Part shown: positions 49,366-58,944 of the stretch, in pieces | Numbering within the stretch: the stretch's first letter is position 1 | How the letters are laid out: each line of letters opens with the position of its first letter | NCBI RefSeq assembly: GCF_024684275.1 | Contig: NZ_JAIKXF010000105.1 | Span: 1 to 63,391, forward strand | Direction of reading: 5' to 3' | Length of the DNA: 63,391 nucleotides | Origin: Ruminococcus sp. | Lineage (GTDB): Bacteria; Bacillota_A; Clostridia; Oscillospirales; Ruminococcaceae | The notes under the pieces: generated by a model | What the model was told of the DNA's origin: nothing | Database searches by the model: none | The model's input: the letters and a program-made list of their open reading frames with translations, nothing else | Translations under genes and position numbers: made by a program

Positions 49366-51297
49366 TCATATATCAAGATCCTGTGCAAATCTGGCGTTTT
49401 TCTCTATAAAGTTACGTCTTGGCTCTACCTTGTCGCCCATGAGAATGCTGAATGTCTCGTCGGCTTTAAGAGCGTCCTCCATGCCTATCCTTACGATAGT
49501 ACGATGCTCGGGGTCCATAGTGGTCTCCCAGAGCTGTTCGGGATCCATTTCACCAAGACCTTTGTAGCGCTGTACCTCGACATCCTTGTACTTGCCGTCC
49601 TCTGATAGCTCGGCAATGTATTTATCGCGCTCCTCGTCGGAGAATGCGTAGCATATCTTCTTTTTGCGCTCAACTCTGAACAGAGGAGGCTGCGCTATAT
49701 AAACATTTCCGTTGGTTATGAGAGGTCTCATATAGCGGAAGAAGAAGGTGAGCAGAAGTGTTCTGATGTGCATACCGTCAACATCGGCATCAGCCATGAT
49801 GATGACCTTGCCGTAACGGAGCTTCTCAATGTCGAAATCCTCGCCTATGCCTGTACCAAGTGCGGTAACAACAGGCTCAAGCTTATCATTGCCGTAGATT
49901 CGGTCTATACGAGCCTTTTCAACGTTGAGCATCTTGCCCCAGAGAGGAAGTATAGCCTGATAGCGTCTGTCACGTCCCTGCTTTGCAGAGCCGCCCGCAG
50001 AATCTCCCTCGACGATATAGACTTCGGTGTATCTTGCATCGCGCTCAGCGCAGTCTGCCAGCTTTTCGGGCATTGAAGCGTTTCCGAATGCGTTCTTTTT
50101 ACGCTCGGCTTCTCTTGCTCGCTTTGCGGCTTCACGGGCTTTCAGAGCAGAAAGGCTCTTTTCAAAGATAAGATTTGCGACTTCGGGATTTTCTTCAAGG
50201 AAGTTCATAAACTTTTCCTGAACCATTTTCTCGATAAACGGACGAACCTCGGGATTTCCGAGACGTCCCTTTGTCTGTCCCTCAAACTCGCACTCTGTAA
50301 GCTTTACAGAGATTATGGCGGTAAGTCCCTCACGGACGTCCTCGCCCTTTAGCTTATCCTTAGCGTCCTTTATCTTGCCCATTTTCATGCCGTAGTCGTT
50401 TATTACCTTGGTCAGGGCATTTTTAAAGCCTGTTTCGTGTGAACCGCCGTCTTTTGTATGGATATTATTTGCAAATGAGAGTATTACCTCATTGTAGCTG
50501 TCATTGTACTGGAGAGCTACCTCCGCAAAAGAGTCGCCCTGAGTTCCCGAAAAATAAATTACCTCACTGTTGAGGGCTTCAAGACCTCTTGTAGCGTGGA
50601 TATGCTCTACGAATTGACGGATACCGCCCTCATAATGGAGAGTTTCCGTCTGTATATTGTCCTTGTCGCGCTTGTCTGTGAAAACTATCTTTATGCCTGC
50701 GTTAAGGAAAGCCTGCTCGCGGAGACGTTTGAGAAGCACCTCATAGTCATAAACCGTACTCTCGAATATCTCTCCGTCAGCCTTGAACATAACGGAAGTA
50801 CCTGTCTCTGTGGTATCGCCTATGATTTTGAGCTGTTCGTCGTAGTGACCGCGCTCAAAGCGCTGGAAGTAAACGTGTTCGCCGTCCTTGACAGTAAGCT
50901 CAAGCCACTCTGAGAGGGCATTTACTACGGAAGCACCAACACCGTGGAGTCCACCTGATACCTTATATCCGCCGCCGCCGAATTTACCGCCTGCATGGAG
51001 TATGGTATAAACGACTGTAGCTGCTGAGATACCTTCCTTCGGGTGGATACCAACAGGGATACCTCGTCCGTTATCGGAAACGCGGATAATATCGCCTTCC
51101 AGTATCTCAACGGTTATCTCGGTACAGTAGCCTGCCAGCGCTTCGTCGATAGAGTTGTCCACTATCTCGTAAACGAGGTGATGGAGTCCTCCCGGACCTG
51201 TAGAGCCGATGTACATACCCGGTCGCTTGCGGACCGCTTCAAGTCCTTCAAGGACTTGTATGTCATTTTCATCGTAGTTGTTGTTCTGCTGACTCAT
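49366..51297 (-). CDS. gyrB: DNA gyrase subunit B
   Basis: A 643-residue ATPase subunit of gyrase. GHKL domain: [78 protein letters not shown] and [21 protein letters not shown]-terminal [10 protein letters not shown]. The ribosome site GGAGG is also the end of the RAYT-2 coding region: the RAYT stop TAA lies directly after GGAGG and 3 nt before this ATG. Confidence 0.98.
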   Translation of the reverse strand: MSQQNNNYDENDIQVLEGLEAVRKRPGMYIGSTGPGGLHHLVYEIVDNSIDEALAGYCTEITVEILEGDIIRVSDNGRGIPVGIHPKEGISAATVVYTILHAGGKFGGGGYKVSGGLHGVGASVVNALSEWLELTVKDGEHVYFQRFERGHYDEQLKIIGDTTETGTSVMFKADGEIFESTVYDYEVLLKRLREQAFLNAGIKIVFTDKRDKDNIQTETLHYEGGIRQFVEHIHATRGLEALNSEVIYFSGTQGDSFAEVALQYNDSYNEVILSFANNIHTKDGGSHETGFKNALTKVINDYGMKMGKIKDAKDKLKGEDVREGLTAIISVKLTECEFEGQTKGRLGNPEVRPFIEKMVQEKFMNFLEENPEVANLIFEKSLSALKAREAAKRAREAERKKNAFGNASMPEKLADCAERDARYTEVYIVEGDSAGGSAKQGRDRRYQAILPLWGKMLNVEKARIDRIYGNDKLEPVVTALGTGIGEDFDIEKLRYGKVIIMADADVDGMHIRTLLLTFFFRYMRPLITNGNVYIAQPPLFRVERKKKICYAFSDEERDKYIAELSEDGKYKDVEVQRYKGLGEMDPEQLWETTMDPEHRTIVRIGMEDALKADETFSILMGDKVEPRRNFIEKNARFAQDLDI

Positions 51298-51300
51298 GAT

Positions 51301-51819
51301 TTACCTCCAAAAATTCTGGTTGTATATGTCATTTCCCCAGTTTATGGGATTATTGTCAATGTAATCACAAATTTCAAGGAATTCCTTCTCATTACGTATA
51401 ATGCGGTCGTGAAAAGACCTTTGCCATACCGAAAAACCTATTTGTTTCGTTGATATTGTTTTTAAACCATTGATAATCAGATTAACATATTTTGTAGGGG
51501 AGGCCGCCCTCGGCCTCCCGCCATTTTCCACATCATAATCTGAAACAAACAATATCATGTGTATATGGTCTGGCATTATAACGTATTTTTCTACGGAAAC
51601 GTATTTATAAATCTCGTTTATTTTGAGAATATTATTATTTACTATTTTTCCAATATCTGTCAATCTTATATTCGGTAGGCCGAGGGCGGCCTCCCCTACT
51701 TCCGTTATTTCGGAAAAATAATGTATTCTGTTTTTGGCACATATGGTTATAAAATACAATCCGTTAGATGAATAATCGTAATTAGCCAATCTGATATATT
51801 TACGTGTAACTTTTTCCAT
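51301..51819 (-). CDS. REP-associated tyrosine transposase (RAYT-2) in the oriC operon
   Basis: A 172-residue Y1/HUH enzyme, paralogue of RAYT-1: RLANYDYSSNGLYFITICA, HIH in MPDHIHMILF, FSVWQRSFHDRIIRNE and DYIDNNPINW with the candidate catalytic Tyr. It carries two type B palindromes in frame, encoding VGEAALGLP and GGRPRAASPT, at the places equivalent to those in RAYT-1. Its ATG is one base after the remB stop codon, and its last codons and stop overlap the gyrB ribosome site, so it fits the operon without disturbing either neighbour. It appears intact. It is absent from this gap in the standard dnaA-gyrA gene order, which indicates insertion. Confidence 0.88.
   Translation of the reverse strand: MEKVTRKYIRLANYDYSSNGLYFITICAKNRIHYFSEITEVGEAALGLPNIRLTDIGKIVNNNILKINEIYKYVSVEKYVIMPDHIHMILFVSDYDVENGGRPRAASPTKYVNLIINGLKTISTKQIGFSVWQRSFHDRIIRNEKEFLEICDYIDNNPINWGNDIYNQNFWR
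51494..51519. repeat. REP palindrome type B, copy 1 (inside RAYT-2)
   Basis: GTAG tag, then GGGAGGCCG-CCCT-CGGCCTCCC (9+4+9). Confidence 0.9.
51675..51699. repeat. REP palindrome type B, copy 2 (inside RAYT-2)
   Basis: GGTAGGCCG-AGGG-CGGCCTCCC followed by CTAC; inverted relative to copy 1, with one stem mismatch. The two copies bracket the segment encoding the HIH motif. Confidence 0.88.
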
Positions 51820-51820
51820 A

Positions 51821-52081
51821 TCAGAACCCGCCGCCCTCTTTAAGGCGTTTTCTCAATGTAGCTGCCGACAGCTGTGATATATATACTTGCTCTCTGCCGC
51901 TTTTTACGGTGATTATGAAGCTTTTCGGCATTTCATAGGTGGTATATATACAGTGATGTTCCTTTTCTGCTCTTTCAAGCAGCTTCTTGGTACACTTTTC
52001 AACAGTGGTATTCTCAATGTCGAAAATTCCAACCACATCCCTGATGTCCACAGAGTAATTATTCCCTATGTGCAGATACAT
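51821..52081 (-). CDS. remB: Extracellular matrix regulator RemB (DUF370)
   Basis: An 86-residue DUF370 protein: [21 protein letters not shown], then PKSFIITVKSGREQVYISQLSAATLRKR. In Bacillus RemB, in the same place behind recF, influences biofilm matrix genes; the family is related to RemA DNA-binding rings. The 5' end overlaps recF by 23 nt. RAYT-2 starts one base after its stop. Confidence 0.93.
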   Translation of the reverse strand: MYLHIGNNYSVDIRDVVGIFDIENTTVEKCTKKLLERAEKEHHCIYTTYEMPKSFIITVKSGREQVYISQLSAATLRKRLKEGGGF

Positions 52082-53207
52082 TTTCTTCCACCTCTGCTAT
52101 TCTGCCGCCGCTTATACGCAGTATCTTTCCCTTTATCTCGGGCAGAAGCGCATTTTCATTCGGAGTCGTGATAAATACCTGCATATCCTTTATCATGTCG
52201 AACACGAACCTCTGACGGCTCTCGTCAAGCTCGCCCATAACATCGTCAAGAAATATTACGGGAGCGTCCTTTGACTTCTGCATGAATATCTCAGCCTGTG
52301 CCAGCTTCATAACAAGAGCGGCACTCTTTATCTGTCCCTGTGAACCGTAGTCCTTTGCGCTGACTCCGTTTATCCTTATGATTATCTCGTCACGGTTTAC
52401 ACCTGCATGGGTGCTGCCCGTTCTGATGTCATATTCGGCAGTTTCCGCGAGCTTCCTGTAATACTGCTCATAAGCCTCGTCACCGCAGGGCTTCTCAAAA
52501 TCCTCGGGACGGAAAACATTTGACTTGTATTCCAGCTCAAGCTCCTCAGCTCCGCCGGAAATGGTGCGGTATAGCCTGCCGCAGATAGAGTTGAATTTCT
52601 GTATATACTCATGGCGCATATAGGAGATCACTGCGCCCTCACGGGAAGCCTGTCTGTCCCATATCTCAAGTATGCCGCGGTCAGTATTTCCCTGCATTAT
52701 GCCCTTCAGCAGAGCATTCCGCTGATTCATTATGGCATTGTTTTTATTGATGTGCATGACAAAGACGGGATTCAGCTGTGAAGCTGCCATATCCACGAAA
52801 TTTCGCCTTTTTTCCGGCGAACCCTTGATAATATCAACGTCATCGGGGATAAAGGCAATGCACTTGAAAACATCAAAAAGAGCTCTCGTTCCCTTTTGTT
52901 TTACTCCGTTTAACGTGATATTCTTTGGATTTGCGGCACTTCTGGTCATCTCAAAGGTTATTTTCTGTTCGCGGACGCTGTCTAAGATCTTTATCTTTGA
53001 TTCCATGCGGTTTCCGCCCAAACAGATATAATCCTTTTCCTTTGAGCCTCGAAAGCTCTTACAGCCCGAAAGTATCCACATTGCTTCAAGAAGATTGGTC
53101 TTGCCCTGAGCATTAGGTCCTGCAATGATATTGTATTTCGGATCAGGTGCAAAGGAAATCCCACTGAGATTTTTAAATCCGTCGATGTCAGCGTAGGTGA
53201 TCATCAC
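52059..53207 (-). CDS. recF: DNA replication and repair protein RecF
   Basis: A 382-residue SMC-like ATPase that helps load RecA at gaps. Walker [16 protein letters not shown], signature [18 protein letters not shown], Walker [17 protein letters not shown]. It is slightly longer than average at the C-terminus, where it overlaps remB. Start overlaps the end of the S4 gene by 4 nt. Confidence 0.97.
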   Translation of the reverse strand: MMITYADIDGFKNLSGISFAPDPKYNIIAGPNAQGKTNLLEAMWILSGCKSFRGSKEKDYICLGGNRMESKIKILDSVREQKITFEMTRSAANPKNITLNGVKQKGTRALFDVFKCIAFIPDDVDIIKGSPEKRRNFVDMAASQLNPVFVMHINKNNAIMNQRNALLKGIMQGNTDRGILEIWDRQASREGAVISYMRHEYIQKFNSICGRLYRTISGGAEELELEYKSNVFRPEDFEKPCGDEAYEQYYRKLAETAEYDIRTGSTHAGVNRDEIIIRINGVSAKDYGSQGQIKSAALVMKLAQAEIFMQKSKDAPVIFLDDVMGELDESRQRFVFDMIKDMQVFITTPNENALLPEIKGKILRISGGRIAEVEENVSAHRE

Positions 53208-53413
53208 TCTACGATTACCTCTTTACAGTTCACGTAAACAGCGTCGCCGGGGCGTATCTTTTTGCCTCTCATAGTGCAGACCTCGCCGTTTACAAGAACC
53301 TCTCCGTTCTGTATCAGCTGCTTTGCTTCTCCGCCCGAATTTACCAGTGAGGCAAACTTCAAAAGAGAGTCAAGCTTGATGAATTCTGTATTGATCTTGA
53401 TTCTTCCAGCCAT
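53204..53413 (-). CDS. yaaA: S4-domain RNA-binding protein YaaA/RlbA
   Basis: A 69-residue single S4 domain ([44 protein letters not shown]) found between dnaN and recF in most Firmicutes. In Bacillus it is linked to ribosome biogenesis. RBS AAAGGCAGG. Translationally coupled to recF (ATGA). Confidence 0.93.
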   Translation of the reverse strand: MAGRIKINTEFIKLDSLLKFASLVNSGGEAKQLIQNGEVLVNGEVCTMRGKKIRPGDAVYVNCKEVIVE

Positions 53414-53442
53414 GATTACCTGCCTTTCGGTATCAGTCAGTT

Positions 53443-54549
53443 TTAGTTTTTGAGCTGTATCGGCATTACAAGGAATATAAAGCTCTCTCCCTCAAGAGGA
53501 AGTATCTCTATTACCTTCATTGCGCCGTTGAAGCGTATTCTTACCTTATCCCCCTCTGCTGCACGGAGTGCTTCGAGAATGAGCTTGTTATTGAAGCCGA
53601 TAGTTACAGTTTCTCCTGAAATATCGGCAGAAATTGTGTCATTTATCTTACCGATGCCCGTCTTGCAGCTTATTTTCATAACTCCGTTTCCTATCTCGCA
53701 GCGTATAGGAGACTTGTTCTTATCGTCGATAAGGAGCGAGCATCTTTCAAGACAGGTCGAGAAATCCCTTTTGCTGATGATGACCTCTGTCTTGCAGCCG
53801 TTTGGTATGCTCATCTTGTAGTTATGGAAAACGCCCTCAAGAAGCCTTGATATTACAAAAACGTTGCCAATTTCAAAGATTATATGGCGGTCATTGGTGC
53901 ATACAGTACAAAGCTTCTCGTCGTCATCGTCCTTTATAAGGGTTGAAACTTCGAGAAGAGCTTTCTTCGGCACTACAAAGTGGTACTTCTCGGTGCAGTC
54001 AGTCATTTCTGTTCTGATAGCAAGTCTGAAGCCGTCTATAGCGACCATATTGAAGCTGCCTTCCTCTATATCGAAAAGCTCACCTGTGAGAACAGGCTTG
54101 CTTTCATTGAGTGAAGCAGCATAGCTTGTCATATTTATCATTGATTTGAGTATGCTCTGCTTTACGGAGAAGCTCCTTGCAGAGTCAACCTTTGGAAGCT
54201 CGGGATATTCGTTTGCTGACATTGCAGGGAAGCTGCACTCGGTAGCACTGCATGAAATGCTTATCACCAGATTATCATCAATATCATAGGTGATCTCGTC
54301 CCCTGACATACGTCTTGTGAACTCGCTGAAAAGTCTTGCGCTTACGACAAATTCTCCCTCACCCTCTGTATTTGCATTTATTGAGGTGCGTATACCCATT
54401 TCGAGGTTATAAGCGGTAAGCTCTACACTGTTCGGTGAGATACGTACCTTTATTCCTTCGAGAGCAGGGATAGTTGACTTTTGTGATACAGCTCGTGATA
54501 CATTGCTGATCGCTTCGCTGATCTCATTTTTATCGCAGATGAATTTCAT
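53443..54549 (-). CDS. dnaN: DNA polymerase III beta subunit (sliding clamp)
   Basis: A 368-residue clamp with the three repeated domains of the family ([59 protein letters not shown]). The end [12 protein letters not shown] differs from the usual MPMR-type terminus but keeps the VMP core that shapes the protein-binding pocket. RBS CGGAGGCAT. It lies 30 nt upstream of the S4 gene. Confidence 0.97.
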   Translation of the reverse strand: MKFICDKNEISEAISNVSRAVSQKSTIPALEGIKVRISPNSVELTAYNLEMGIRTSINANTEGEGEFVVSARLFSEFTRRMSGDEITYDIDDNLVISISCSATECSFPAMSANEYPELPKVDSARSFSVKQSILKSMINMTSYAASLNESKPVLTGELFDIEEGSFNMVAIDGFRLAIRTEMTDCTEKYHFVVPKKALLEVSTLIKDDDDEKLCTVCTNDRHIIFEIGNVFVISRLLEGVFHNYKMSIPNGCKTEVIISKRDFSTCLERCSLLIDDKNKSPIRCEIGNGVMKISCKTGIGKINDTISADISGETVTIGFNNKLILEALRAAEGDKVRIRFNGAMKVIEILPLEGESFIFLVMPIQLKN

Positions 54550-55030
54550 TATGATATGCCTCCGTGAAAATTCTTAGCAGAAATGAAGTAAGCTAAGATA
54601 AGATAAGAATAAATATATATTGTTGTTGTTATTGTGTCGGTGGAAAAGTTAGGATCGTTATTTTTTGAAGATATACGCCGAAAAGCTCGTCCACAAGGTT
54701 GTGTTGTGAAAATTTTGAAATTGTGAAAAGTATTTCCGGAAGGTCGGATCATGTGTTAAATTGGTTGAGCGTTGTGGAGTTGAAAAGGAAAAAAAGTTGA
54801 GAAAACGGTGGAAAGAAAGAATTTTTAATTTTTTTATGAAGCTTTTTTCACATTGATGTTGAGTGTTGAATGTTTCAGATGTTGAAATGATATCATATAA
54901 AAGTGGTGTACATGATCCGAAAAAACTTTTCGGCATAGGAAAATTTATGAGGTTTGAGTTTTAAAACAATTTTAAACACAGTGTTGAAAACTATGTTGAA
55001 ATAACATTTTCAACATTTTTAAACGTTGAC
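54550..55030. other. oriC segment between dnaA and dnaN
   Basis: About 480 nt of AT-rich noncoding DNA with DnaA-box-like nonamers: TGTTGAGTG (54857), TGTTGAATG (54864), TGTTGAAAT (54880), TGTTGAAAA (54982), TGTTGAAAT (54994), TTTTCAACA (55007). Consensus TTATCCACA is nearly absent, so this DnaA may prefer TTTTCAACA. Long A/T runs at 54785-54850 could be the unwinding element. Confidence 0.75.
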
Positions 55031-56401
55031 TCAGACCTTACTCTTGTCCTTGATGTTCTTGATGATGTCGTTTACAAGATTTTTGAGGTTTGAGTCCTTT
55101 TCCATAGACTCTGTAACGCTTGTTACCGAGTAAACTATAGTAGAATGGTCTCTGCCGCCGAACTCTGTACCGATAGAAGCAAGTGGCATCTGAGTTATCT
55201 CGCGGACTACATAAATAGCTACCTTACGGGCTGTTGATATTTGTGATGAACGCTTGCTTGAGCGCAGATCGTCTGGAGATACGCCGTAAACTGTGGATAC
55301 CTCTGAGATGATCTTCTCAACGGTTATGGGGATAGGCTGCTCGTCAGCGAGGACATCGCGCATAACGCTCTGAGCCATAGATATGGTTATAGGGCTGCCT
55401 GCAAAGTGATTGAGAGCCTTTAAGCGTACAACTGCGCCCTCAAGCTGTCTGATGTTGGATTTCAGACGGTTAGCCATAAATTCAGCGACTTCGCTCGGCA
55501 TTTTAAGCTCTAAGAGCTCGGATTTTCTGTTGATGATAGCAAGTCTGGTCTCATAATCAGGTGCAGATATATCGGCGATAAGTCCGCCCTCAAAACGTGT
55601 GCGCAGACGCTCTTCAAGGGTGAGGAGCTCCTTTGGCGGCTTATCTGAGGTGATAACGATCTGCTTGCCCTCCTGGTGGAGTTTGTAGAAGGTATGGAAG
55701 AATTCCTCCTGCATACGCTCTCTTCCGGAGAAGAACTGTATATCGTCTATGAGGAGTATATCCGCATTTCTGTACTTATCATGGAAATCGGATATAGAGC
55801 TCTTGTTGAGAGCGCTTACAAGGTCGCTGCCGAAGGTCTCGCTGGTAACATAAACGATGTTGAAATCGGGGTGATTTTTTCTTACCTCGTTGGCGATAGC
55901 TGTGATGAGGTGAGTTTTTCCCATTCCCGAAGGACCGTAGATAAACAGCGGATTGTAGTCCGGAACAGCCTTTGAGCCGCAGTTTTTGGCTACAGATTTA
56001 CTGCAGGCAAGGGCAAACTCGTTTGAGCGTCCCTCGATGAAGGTATCGAAGGTATAGTCATAGTTTGCGAACTTGTATGACTGTTCGAGCTCAGCGTGTT
56101 TCTGCTCAAGCTCGGCATCTGTGGGGACCTTTATCTTTTCCGGCTCGTCTGATTCAACGTTGATGACGATATTGACATTAAGCCCGAGGACGTTAAGGAA
56201 AGCTTCCTTTAGTGTAGCCTCGTATGTAGTCATAACGATATTTTTCTGGAATTCGGTCTGAACGCTGAAAACAGCCTCAGTTCCGTTGAAATTAAGGGGA
56301 ACAAGTGGATTTATCCATGTTTTTATTGCAATTTCAGGTATTTTTCCGTTTTCGAGACAGTAGCTCTTGACTTTCTCAAAAACCTCGTCAAATGAATTCA
56401 T
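55031..56401 (-). CDS. dnaA: Chromosomal replication initiator protein DnaA
   Basis: A 456-residue initiator: N-terminal domain I, linker with Glu/Lys runs (about 90-110), AAA+ domain with Walker A GPSGMGKTHL and Walker B ILLIDDIQFF, and the C-terminal DNA-binding domain with GRDHSTIVYSVTSV (the DnaA signature, here with F-GGRDHST). ATG 56401 has CGGAGGTTTCT upstream. Noncoding DnaA-box-rich DNA lies on both sides. It diverges from rpmH. Confidence 0.98.
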   Translation of the reverse strand: MNSFDEVFEKVKSYCLENGKIPEIAIKTWINPLVPLNFNGTEAVFSVQTEFQKNIVMTTYEATLKEAFLNVLGLNVNIVINVESDEPEKIKVPTDAELEQKHAELEQSYKFANYDYTFDTFIEGRSNEFALACSKSVAKNCGSKAVPDYNPLFIYGPSGMGKTHLITAIANEVRKNHPDFNIVYVTSETFGSDLVSALNKSSISDFHDKYRNADILLIDDIQFFSGRERMQEEFFHTFYKLHQEGKQIVITSDKPPKELLTLEERLRTRFEGGLIADISAPDYETRLAIINRKSELLELKMPSEVAEFMANRLKSNIRQLEGAVVRLKALNHFAGSPITISMAQSVMRDVLADEQPIPITVEKIISEVSTVYGVSPDDLRSSKRSSQISTARKVAIYVVREITQMPLASIGTEFGGRDHSTIVYSVTSVTESMEKDSNLKNLVNDIIKNIKDKSKV

Positions 56402-56467
56402 AGAAACCTCCGTATTTTTTGGTTGGAGAAAAAATAACGATACTCTCCTATATTAATATATAAGAAC

Positions 56468-56496
56468 ATTATATCATAAACACTGTTGAAATGCAA
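56468..56496 (-). promoter_or_regulatory. Promoter of dnaA with overlapping DnaA-box-like site
   Basis: On the complement TTGCAT (56491-56496), a 17-nt spacer and TATAAT (56468-56473). TGTTGAAAT (56484-56492) overlaps the spacer and -35, placing a possible autorepression site on the promoter. Confidence 0.6.
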
Positions 56497-56792
56497 GTGA
56501 TTTTCACTGTAAACCAGATAGAAAATAAAACTTCTTTCCACACACAAATTGACATATTGTTGAAAACTGTGTTGAATCATCTTAAAATTATCCCTCAAAG
56601 ACTGATTTTGCGAGTGTGAAAATGTTGAAAGAGGGTGGTTTAAAAATTATTTTCTCAGAAGATCATATTTCTCAGCTTTTGAGAAAATGGCTGAAATTGG
56701 ACAAAGTATTGAAATTATTCCCGTACTCGTTAAAGATATATTGGTAAAAAAACTGAAAATGAATGTGGAGATAAAAAAATTTCGGGAATTGC

Positions 56793-56821
56793 TTGACATG
56801 AGAGGCTTTTTAATATATAAT
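56793..56821 (+). promoter_or_regulatory. Promoter of rpmH
   Basis: TTGACA 56793-56798, a 17-nt spacer and TATAAT 56816-56821, both perfect. The leader is about 100 nt. Confidence 0.88.
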
Positions 56822-56925
56822 GATTTAGTGTAATGCAGGGCGAAGTGTCTCTGCACGCAATTCACGTTTGTCAGAGCGGTTTTTACAGCTCTTGTATAAC
56901 AATTCGAGAGAGGAGGACACTGAAT

Positions 56926-57060
56926 ATGAAAAGAACATATCAGCCTAAGAAGCTCCACAGGAAGAAGGAGCACGGCTTCATGAAGAGAATGGCTACTAAG
57001 AACGGCAGAAAGGTTTTAGCTCGTAGAAGATCTAAGGGCAGAGCAAGATTAACTCACTGA
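56926..57060 (+). CDS. rpmH: 50S ribosomal protein L34
   Basis: A 44-residue, very basic protein with the invariant [20 protein letters not shown] start and [16 protein letters not shown] end. ATG 56926 follows GAGGAGGACAC; the longer upstream frame is not needed. It heads the conserved rpmH-rnpA-yidD-yidC-jag-mnmE-mnmG series. Confidence 0.98.
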   Translation: MKRTYQPKKLHRKKEHGFMKRMATKNGRKVLARRRSKGRARLTH

Positions 57061-57067
57061 CGAGGCT

Positions 57068-57099
57068 GACCACAAAATCTTTATTTTGTGGTCTTTTTT
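57068..57099 (+). terminator. Terminator/attenuator between rpmH and rnpA
   Basis: GACCACAAAAT, CTTT, ATTTTGTGGTC and TTTTTT. It should reduce transcription of rnpA and the genes behind it relative to rpmH. Confidence 0.88.
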
Positions 57100-57127
57100 G
57101 TTAGTATAGTATGCTTATGGTATTATT

Positions 57128-57496
57128 ATGCTTTATACTGAAATTTTAAACGATAATAAGGATTTTCTTACACTTTATAAAAAGGGAAAATATTCAGCAT
57201 CTAAATATTCGGTCATATATGTGAAGCCTAACGGCAAACCTTTTAACCGACTTGGCATTACTGCCGGAAAAAAGGTAGGAAACGCCGTTTCACGCAACAG
57301 AGCTAAAAGACTTATCCGCCTTGCCTACAGGATGTCAGAGGTGAATATGCCTGTTGGTATGGATATCGTCATAGTGGCAAGAAGCTTCATTTGCAGTGTG
57401 AAATCTCAGGAATACTGCGGATATATGGAAAAATACGGTGTTCAGGATATTAACAGGATGTTCAGGAGCTTCGCTCCTAATAAGTCAAGGGTATGA
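57128..57496 (+). CDS. rnpA: Ribonuclease P protein component
   Basis: A 122-residue basic protein that assists the RNase P RNA in tRNA 5' processing. GITAGKKVGNAVSRNRAKRLIRLAYR is the family signature (RNR motif); VIVARSF follows. No clear ribosome site precedes ATG 57128, so initiation may be weak. The stop overlaps the yidD start (ATGA). Confidence 0.95.
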   Translation: MLYTEILNDNKDFLTLYKKGKYSASKYSVIYVKPNGKPFNRLGITAGKKVGNAVSRNRAKRLIRLAYRMSEVNMPVGMDIVIVARSFICSVKSQEYCGYMEKYGVQDINRMFRSFAPNKSRV

Positions 57497-57786
57497 GATA
57501 TATTGCTGTTCTTCTGATAAAATTTTATCAGAAGTGTATATCTCCGCTCTTTCCGGCAAAGTGCAAGTATTATCCAACCTGCAGCCATTATGCTCTGGAT
57601 GCTTTCAGAAGATTTGGTCTGATACGAGGTTTTTTACTCTCCGCCTGGAGAATACTTCGCTGTAATCCCTGGTCAATGGGCGGTATAGACCCAGTTCCCG
57701 ATAAATTTACGTTTAAAAGAAAAAAGATCGATTACTTTGCGATCCATAGTAATAATGTAAGCGGAAACGAAGACAATGAAATTTAA
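57493..57786 (+). CDS. yidD: Membrane protein insertion efficiency factor YidD
   Basis: A 97-residue protein with the family pattern KFYQKCISPLFPAKCKYYPTCSHYALDA and RILRCNPWSMGGIDPVP. It supports YidC-mediated insertion. Coupled to rnpA by a 4-nt overlap; yidC starts 12 nt after it. A C-terminal tail of about 20 residues exceeds the core. Confidence 0.95.
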   Translation: MRYIAVLLIKFYQKCISPLFPAKCKYYPTCSHYALDAFRRFGLIRGFLLSAWRILRCNPWSMGGIDPVPDKFTFKRKKIDYFAIHSNNVSGNEDNEI

Positions 57787-57798
57787 GAGGGATGAATA

Positions 57799-58923
57799 TT
57801 GAACGCACTTTATGATATTATCGGTATCCCGTTCGGATACCTCATGCAGTTTATAAATTATTTGTGTAAAAATTACGCTGTGTCTATAATTGTATTTACT
57901 ATTGTTACGAAGATAATCTTCCTGCCGGTAAACTATAAGACACAGAAAAATGCTGCTCGTATGCAGCTTCTTAATCCGAAACTTGAAAAATTAAGAAAGA
58001 GCTTTAAGAATAATCCTCAGAGACTTCAGGAGGAACAGCAGAAGCTTTACATCGAGGAAGGCATAAACCCTATGGGAAGCTGCTTGCCGGCTTTCATTCA
58101 GATGTTCCTTGTATTCGGTGTCCTCGACGTTGTTTATAAGCCTATCACTCATATTCTTCGTATATCAAAGAGTGTAAGAAAACAGGCTTGTGAGATAGCC
58201 GGTGTAAAGTCAAGTGACCTCAGAAGCGAGCTCCGCATCAGAGAAAAACTTGCGGAAGCTCCTGAAAAATTCCAGAACCTTGGCGAGAATTTTGCAGACA
58301 GAGTTAATGAATTCTATGATAACTTCAATGTATTCGGTGCTAATCTCGCTAAATATCCGTCACTCAGCCCTGATACATGGAACAGGGAAGCTGTAATACT
58401 CGCACTTATCCCGTTCCTCGCAGGTCTGGCTCAGCTCCTTTCATCTGTTTACAGCCAGATTCGTCAGAAGAAAATGAATCCTAACCTTCAGGGACAGGGC
58501 TGCATGACAGCTATGATGTACCTGATGCCTTTACTTTCTATCTGGTTCGCATTCAAAGTGCCTGCCGGTATCGGTTTCTACTGGATATGGTCCGCACTCT
58601 TCTCATTCGTTATCACTTTTGCTCTTAACCAGTACTTTACTCCTGAAAGAACAGAAGCTATAAACGAGAAGGAAAAGGAAAAAGCTCGTATATACGCTGA
58701 AAAGCACCCTGAGAAAAAGACATTCATGCAGAGAATGATGGAACAGCAGGAGCTTATGAATCAGCAGCAGAACGGCGGTAACAACAATCAGAAGTCCAAT
58801 AAGAACGATAAAATATCACGTTCTGAAATGAATAAGTACAACAGAGATAAAATTAAAGAAGCAAGAAGAAAAATGGCTGAAAAATACGGCGACGCTTACG
58901 ACGACAGCGATAACGAGGATTGA
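57799..58923 (+). CDS. yidC: Membrane protein insertase YidC/Oxa1
   Basis: A 374-residue insertase with TTG start (GAGGGATG upstream). The Oxa1 core begins SIIVFTIVTKIIFLPVNYKTQKNAARMQ, then PMGSCLPAFIQMFLVFGVL and the last membrane helices (MYLMPLLSIWFAFKVPAG, GFYWIWSALFSFVIT). There is no lipobox, unlike Bacillus SpoIIIJ. The soluble loop after the second helix (about 120-190) is long, and the tail is charged with Gln/Asn-rich and basic parts. Confidence 0.96.
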   Translation: MNALYDIIGIPFGYLMQFINYLCKNYAVSIIVFTIVTKIIFLPVNYKTQKNAARMQLLNPKLEKLRKSFKNNPQRLQEEQQKLYIEEGINPMGSCLPAFIQMFLVFGVLDVVYKPITHILRISKSVRKQACEIAGVKSSDLRSELRIREKLAEAPEKFQNLGENFADRVNEFYDNFNVFGANLAKYPSLSPDTWNREAVILALIPFLAGLAQLLSSVYSQIRQKKMNPNLQGQGCMTAMMYLMPLLSIWFAFKVPAGIGFYWIWSALFSFVITFALNQYFTPERTEAINEKEKEKARIYAEKHPEKKTFMQRMMEQQELMNQQQNGGNNNQKSNKNDKISRSEMNKYNRDKIKEARRKMAEKYGDAYDDSDNED

Positions 58924-58944
58924 TCTATTTAAGGAGGTATAAAT

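Larger units (their letters stand above)
56402..56925. other. oriC segment between dnaA and rpmH
   Basis: Contains the dnaA promoter, DnaA-box-like sites TGTTGAAAT (56484), CTTTCCACA (56534), TGTTGAAAA (56558), TGTTGAATC (56570) and TGTTGAAAG (56623), an AT-rich tract (56640-56790), and the divergent rpmH promoter. No coding sequence is supported here. Confidence 0.7.
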
